Shown: positions 8,190 to 11,117 of the stretch, one piece after another
How positions within the stretch are numbered: the stretch's first letter is position 1
How the letters are laid out: each line of letters starts with the position of its first letter
Source: an uncultured Mailhella sp.
Lineage (GTDB): Bacteria > Desulfobacterota > Desulfovibrionia > Desulfovibrionales > Desulfovibrionaceae
Assembly (NCBI RefSeq): GCF_905187505.1
Contig: NZ_CAJJIC010000078.1
Location: forward strand, 1 to 11,117
Direction of reading: 5' to 3'
DNA length: 11,117 bases
Position numbers and translations under genes: made by a program
Notes under the pieces: model-generated
What the model was told of the DNA's origin: nothing
The model's input: only the letters and a program-made list of their open reading frames with translations
Databases searched by the model: none

Positions 8190-8365
8190 CCCTTTTCCCT
8201 CTCTAATGACGCGCGGCTTTTCAAGGCCCGCAACGCCTTGCGGCAGACTGGTTATCCGGCAAAAAAATGCTGGACAATTCGTCATTTTTGTGCTGCTTTT
8301 TTCAAGTCCATATTTAATGAGGCATCTCCTTTCACAGGTATGCTCAGGTCATGGGGAGCTTATCA
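8190..8365 (+). promoter_or_regulatory. ftsQ-ftsA intergenic region with possible promoter and dyads
   Basis: This 176-base gap is the only large one inside the cluster and is clearly richer in A/T than the genes. TTTAAT at 8313-8318 matches five of six bases of a sigma-70 -10 box. The upstream TTGTGC at 8288-8293 is a poor -35 at 19-base spacing, and TGGACA (8271-8276) is a better hexamer but too far away. There are two dyads. CCGCAA/TTGCGG forms a perfect 6-bp hairpin at 8228-8243. An imperfect inverted repeat at 8252-8277 (arms TTATCCGGC and GCTGGACAA) flanks an A-tract. Neither is followed directly by a T-run, so neither looks like an intrinsic terminator. The region may drive separate ftsA-ftsZ expression, but the promoter is weakly supported. 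Confidence 0.35.
8353..8358 (+). promoter_or_regulatory. Ribosome binding site choosing the ftsA start
   Basis: GGGGAG ends seven bases before ATG 8366. It overlaps the alternative upstream ATG at 8351, which has no comparable site in front of it, so 8366 is the better start. Confidence 0.7.
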
Positions 8366-9616
8366 ATGCCAAAATCCGAACTCATCGTCGGCCTTGACAT
8401 AGGCACGACAAAAATCTGCGCCGTTGTCGGCGAACCCTCCGAAAACGGAATAGATATCATCGGGATAGGCACGAGTCCCTCCAATGGTCTGCGCAAGGGC
8501 GTGGTGGTCAACATCGACCAGACGGTTCAGTCCATACGCAAGGCCGTGGAAGAGGCCGAGCTCATGGCCGGCTGCGAGATCAAGTCGGTGTACGCCGGCA
8601 TCGCGGGCAGCCACATCAAGGGCGTGAACAGTCACGGGGTCATCGCCATCAAGGGCGGCGGCGAAGTGACGCAGCACGACGTGGACCGCGTGCTCGACGC
8701 GGCCAAGGCCGTGGCCATTCCCATGGACCGCGAGGTGATCCACATTCTGCCCCAGGGCTACATCGTGGACGAACAGCGCGGCATCGCCAACCCCATCGGC
8801 ATGTCCGGCGTACGTCTCGAGGCCAACGTGCACATCGTCACGGGCGCGGTCACCTCGGCACAGAACATCATCCGTTCCTGCAACAGGAGCGATCTTGACG
8901 TGTCCGACATCGTGCTCGAGTCTCTCGCCTCCTCCAAGTCCGTGCTCACGGAAGAGGAGCGGGAAATTGGCGTGGCCATCGTGGACATCGGCGGCGGCAC
9001 GAGCGACATCGCCATTTTCGCGAACAACGCCATCAAGCATACCGGCGCCGTGGCTCTCGGCGGCAACAATCTCACGAGCGACATCGCCTTCGGCCTGCGC
9101 ACTTCCATTTCCGCGGCCGACAAGATAAAGATCAAATACGGCTGCGCCCTTACCGACATGGTCCGTCCCGACGAGACCATCGAGGTTCCGGGCGTGGGTG
9201 GGCGGCCTTCCCGCACGGTGGAACGCCGCGTTCTTGCTGAAATCTGCGAACCCCGCATGGAAGAAATCCTTGCGCTTGTGTATCAGGAGCTGGAACATTC
9301 CGGGCTCAAGCGCCAGCTCGGCGCGGGCGTCGTCCTCACGGGCGGCGCGGCTCTCATTCCCGGCTGTGCGGAACTTGCGGAAGAAATCTTTCAGCTTCCC
9401 ACGAGACTGGGCTATCCCCGCAACGTGGGCGGCCTGAAGGACGTCATCAACAACCCCAAGTTCGCCACGGCCGTAGGCCTGCTTTTCTATGGGGCGGAAA
9501 AAGAAAGTGAGGAAGCGCCCGTCCGCTTTGCGAACGCCCCCTCTTCCGCCGCCGAATCCAGCCTGTTCCACGGGGTGTGGGAACGCATGAAGCGCTGGTT
9601 CGGAGATATTCGTTAA
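8366..9616 (+). CDS. ftsA: FtsA, actin-like membrane anchor of the Z ring
   Basis: The product is 416 residues, a standard length. FtsA binds ATP, polymerises on the inner membrane, tethers FtsZ and recruits later divisome proteins. The actin-fold nucleotide motifs are in order: phosphate-1 VGLDIGTTK (8-16), phosphate-2 VDIGGGTSD (206-214) and the adenosine loop TGGAALIPG (325-333). Residues about 83-160 correspond to the FtsA-specific 1C (SHS2) domain that replaces actin subdomain 1B. The last 16 residues, FHGVWERMKRWFGDIR, form an amphipathic basic/aromatic helix expected to insert in the membrane, preceded by a Ser/Ala/Glu-rich linker. An in-frame ATG at 8351 would add five residues (MGSLS), but the Shine-Dalgarno at 8353-8358 favours 8366. 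ftsZ follows after 28 bases. Confidence 0.97.
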   Translation: MPKSELIVGLDIGTTKICAVVGEPSENGIDIIGIGTSPSNGLRKGVVVNIDQTVQSIRKAVEEAELMAGCEIKSVYAGIAGSHIKGVNSHGVIAIKGGGEVTQHDVDRVLDAAKAVAIPMDREVIHILPQGYIVDEQRGIANPIGMSGVRLEANVHIVTGAVTSAQNIIRSCNRSDLDVSDIVLESLASSKSVLTEEEREIGVAIVDIGGGTSDIAIFANNAIKHTGAVALGGNNLTSDIAFGLRTSISAADKIKIKYGCALTDMVRPDETIEVPGVGGRPSRTVERRVLAEICEPRMEEILALVYQELEHSGLKRQLGAGVVLTGGAALIPGCAELAEEIFQLPTRLGYPRNVGGLKDVINNPKFATAVGLLFYGAEKESEEAPVRFANAPSSAAESSLFHGVWERMKRWFGDIR

Positions 9617-9644
9617 TCTGTCGAACACCCGGAGACATGCTATT

Positions 9645-10898
9645 ATGGACGATATGGTTCCCGATACAGAACAGGCCGCAAAAATCAAGGTCATAGGCGT
9701 GGGCGGCGGCGGCGGAAACGCCGTGCAGAACATGATCAACTCCCGCCTCGAAGGCGTGTCCTTCATCTGCGCCAACACCGACATGCAGGCGCTCTCGCGC
9801 TCCCTTGCCGAGGAGCACATCCAGCTCGGCAAGGAACTCACGCGAGGCCTCGGCGCCGGCGCCAAGCCCGAAGTGGGCCAGGCAGCCGCCGAGGAAAGCG
9901 TGGAGGACATCCGCAAGGTCATCGACGGCGCGGACATGGTCTTCGTCACCGCAGGCATGGGCGGCGGCACCGGCACCGGTGCGGCTCCCGTCATCGCCAA
10001 GGTCGCCAAGGAAAAGGGCGTGCTCACCGTGGGCGTGGTCACCAAGCCTTTCCGCTTTGAAGGCGAAAAGCGCATGAAGGCCGCGCTCAAGGGCATTGAA
10101 GAGCTCAAGCAGCACGTCGACAGTCTGGTCATCATTCCCAACGACCGCCTGCTCGCCATCGCGCCCAAGAACGCCAAGGTGACGGAAATGCTCAAGAAGG
10201 CCGACGACGTGCTCTACGATGCCGTGCGCGGCGTGACCGACCTCATCACCAAGCCCGGTCTCATCAACGCCGACTTCGCCGACGTGCGCACCGTCATGAG
10301 CCGTCAGGGCATGGCCCTCATGGGCGAAGGCCGCGCCTCGGGCGACAACCGCGCCCTCGACGCCGCCAAGCGCGCCATCACGAGCCCCCTGCTGGAAGAC
10401 CTTTCCATCACGGGCTGCAAGGCCATGCTGGTCAACATCACCGCCAACGAGGACATCGGCATGGATGAATTCAGCTCCGCCGCGTCCTACATCGAAGAGG
10501 CGGCCCGCGGTCCCAACGGCGAAGATCCCGAAATCGTGGTGGCCATGTCGCTGGACGAAAGCTGCGGCGAGGAGATACGCATCACCGTCATCGCCACGGG
10601 CATCGAACCCGAGGCCGAAAAGCCGAACAAGCCCGCCACCGGCACCGTGGTCACCATGAACGGCGGCCACGACCAGAACGTGCCCCCCGTGGTGCAGGGC
10701 TACCGCCAGCGCCACGTGCGCGACCCGCACGAAATACTCTCCCGTCCCAAGCTCTACAGCGAATACCCGCAGGACGATACCGACATCCCCACCTACCTGC
10801 GCTACCAGGAACGGGCCAAGCAGTATCAGGAGCCCGCTGAAGACTTCACCATAGAAGAAGACGACAGCCCCGCCTACCTGCGCAAACAGAATCACTGA
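9645..10898 (+). CDS. ftsZ: FtsZ, tubulin-like division GTPase
   Basis: The product is 417 residues. FtsZ polymerises with GTP into the cytokinetic ring. The N-terminal GTPase domain has IGVGGGGGNAV (17-27), the tubulin signature AGMGGGTGTGAAP (103-115) and the T7 loop NADFADV (208-214), whose D210 and D213 act in GTP hydrolysis of the neighbouring subunit. The C-terminal activation domain ends near ATGIEPEAE (317-325). A variable linker follows, then the tail. The tail contains DIPTYLRYQ (380-388), which fits the canonical conserved C-terminal peptide that binds FtsA, and a second similar motif DSPAYLRKQ (407-415) at the very end. The start ATG 9645 has GGAG at 9631-9634, ten bases upstream; ATG 9654 is a possible in-frame alternative. 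A strong terminator begins two bases after the stop. Confidence 0.98.
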   Translation: MDDMVPDTEQAAKIKVIGVGGGGGNAVQNMINSRLEGVSFICANTDMQALSRSLAEEHIQLGKELTRGLGAGAKPEVGQAAAEESVEDIRKVIDGADMVFVTAGMGGGTGTGAAPVIAKVAKEKGVLTVGVVTKPFRFEGEKRMKAALKGIEELKQHVDSLVIIPNDRLLAIAPKNAKVTEMLKKADDVLYDAVRGVTDLITKPGLINADFADVRTVMSRQGMALMGEGRASGDNRALDAAKRAITSPLLEDLSITGCKAMLVNITANEDIGMDEFSSAASYIEEAARGPNGEDPEIVVAMSLDESCGEEIRITVIATGIEPEAEKPNKPATGTVVTMNGGHDQNVPPVVQGYRQRHVRDPHEILSRPKLYSEYPQDDTDIPTYLRYQERAKQYQEPAEDFTIEEDDSPAYLRKQNH

Positions 10899-10899
10899 C

Positions 10900-10931
10900 A
10901 AAAAGCCTCCGGCAAAAGCCGGAGGCTTTTT
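10900..10931 (+). terminator. Strong intrinsic terminator after ftsZ
   Basis: A perfect 9-bp G/C stem, GCCTCCGGC (10905-10913) with GCCGGAGGC (10918-10926), closes an AAAA loop and is followed by TTTTT (10927-10931). An AAAAA run at 10900-10904 mirrors the T-run, extending the stem to 14 bp and allowing termination from either strand. It begins two bases after the ftsZ stop and marks the end of the dcw operon. Confidence 0.93.
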
Positions 10932-10957
10932 GGTTTGGTAAGGAATCAGAGAGAGGC

Positions 10958-11003
10958 GGGGGAAGGGGGAGCCCCTTTTGAAAAAGGGACTCCCCCCTCC
11001 CCC
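10958..11003. repeat. G/C-rich imperfect hairpin downstream of the operon
   Basis: GGGGG-AA-GGGGGAG (10958-10971) pairs with CTCCCCC-CT-CCCCC (10990-11003). An inner CCCTTT/AAAGGG stem (10973-10978 with 10983-10988) extends it, leaving two mismatched positions (10964/10997 and 10972/10989). It resembles dispersed intergenic palindromes or a backup terminator, but without other copies in the window its class cannot be decided. Confidence 0.5.
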
Positions 11004-11039
11004 CCCCACCCCCCCCCCCCTCCCCCCACCCCCCCCCCC
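10990..11039. repeat. Low-complexity poly-C tract
   Basis: Fifty bases that are almost entirely cytosine: after CTCCCCCCT come C runs of 9, 12, 6 and 11, broken only by A 11008, T 11021 and A 11028. The tract overlaps the 3' arm of the preceding hairpin. The rest of the window (11040-11117) shows only CCTCCTCCTCCC-like sequence and a GGGGCGCCCC palindrome (11060-11069). I see no gene or ribosome binding site between 10932 and 11117. Confidence 0.9.
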
Positions 11040-11117
11040 AAAAACCTCCTCCTCCCACCGGGGCGCCCCAGACTTTCCCTTCCTCAATTTTTTCCGCCCC
11101 CTGTGTGGTGACCGCGA

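Noticed and set aside
8228..8243. CCGCAA/TTGCGG hairpin after ftsQ as a terminator
   Set aside because: The stem is only six base pairs and is followed by CAGACTGG rather than a T-run, so it does not meet the criteria for an intrinsic terminator.
8363..10195. A 610-codon open frame on the - strand across ftsA and ftsZ
   Set aside because: It lies entirely antisense to two intact, well-conserved genes. Its composition (His, Ala, Gly, Arg and Asp rich) is typical of a shadow frame in high-GC coding DNA, and it contains no recognisable domain.
9447..11087. A 546-codon open frame on the - strand across ftsZ and the poly-C tract
   Set aside because: Its N-terminal part is translated low-complexity G/C sequence and the rest is antisense to ftsZ. 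No motif supports a real protein.
1..11117. CRISPR arrays, tRNA or rRNA genes, insertion sequences, or phage genes
   Set aside because: No regularly spaced repeats, tRNA-like cloverleaf, rRNA sequence or transposase/integrase motifs were seen. The window is almost fully occupied by housekeeping genes on one strand.

Overview
The window holds the distal half of a division and cell wall (dcw) cluster, all on the + strand: the 3' end of murF, then mraY, murD, ftsW, murG, murC, murB, ftsQ, ftsA and ftsZ. Every gene is intact apart from murF, which the window edge cuts. The DNA is GC-rich with strong G/C preference at third codon positions. Gene order, the absence of ddl between murB and ftsQ, and the protein sequences fit a Gram-negative sulfate-reducer-type bacterium, most likely a member of the Desulfovibrionaceae. 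That assignment is an inference from memory of similar clusters, not a search result.

Region 1 (1-7278) is a tightly packed cytoplasmic and inner-membrane peptidoglycan precursor block. MurC, MurD and MurF are ATP-dependent ligases that build UDP-MurNAc-pentapeptide. MurB supplies the UDP-MurNAc used by MurC. MraY moves the pentapeptide to undecaprenyl phosphate (lipid I), MurG adds GlcNAc (lipid II), and FtsW polymerises lipid II at the septum. Most junctions overlap by 4-13 bases or are separated by 2-12 bases, which points to one operon with translational coupling.

Region 2 (7266-10898) carries the divisome genes. FtsQ is the periplasmic POTRA-domain scaffold, FtsA is the actin-like membrane anchor, and FtsZ is the tubulin-like ring GTPase. 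The only sizeable internal gap, 176 bases between ftsQ and ftsA, is AT-richer than its surroundings and may hold a promoter for ftsA-ftsZ.

Region 3 (10899-11117) starts with a very strong intrinsic terminator after ftsZ. It continues with a second G/C-rich hairpin and an approximately 50-base cytosine tract. I see no gene there.

I found no previously undescribed system. The points most worth a second look are two successive C-terminal-peptide-like motifs at the end of FtsZ, a cysteine at the expected proton-donor serine of MurB, the ftsQ-ftsA gap, and the poly-C region past the terminator.
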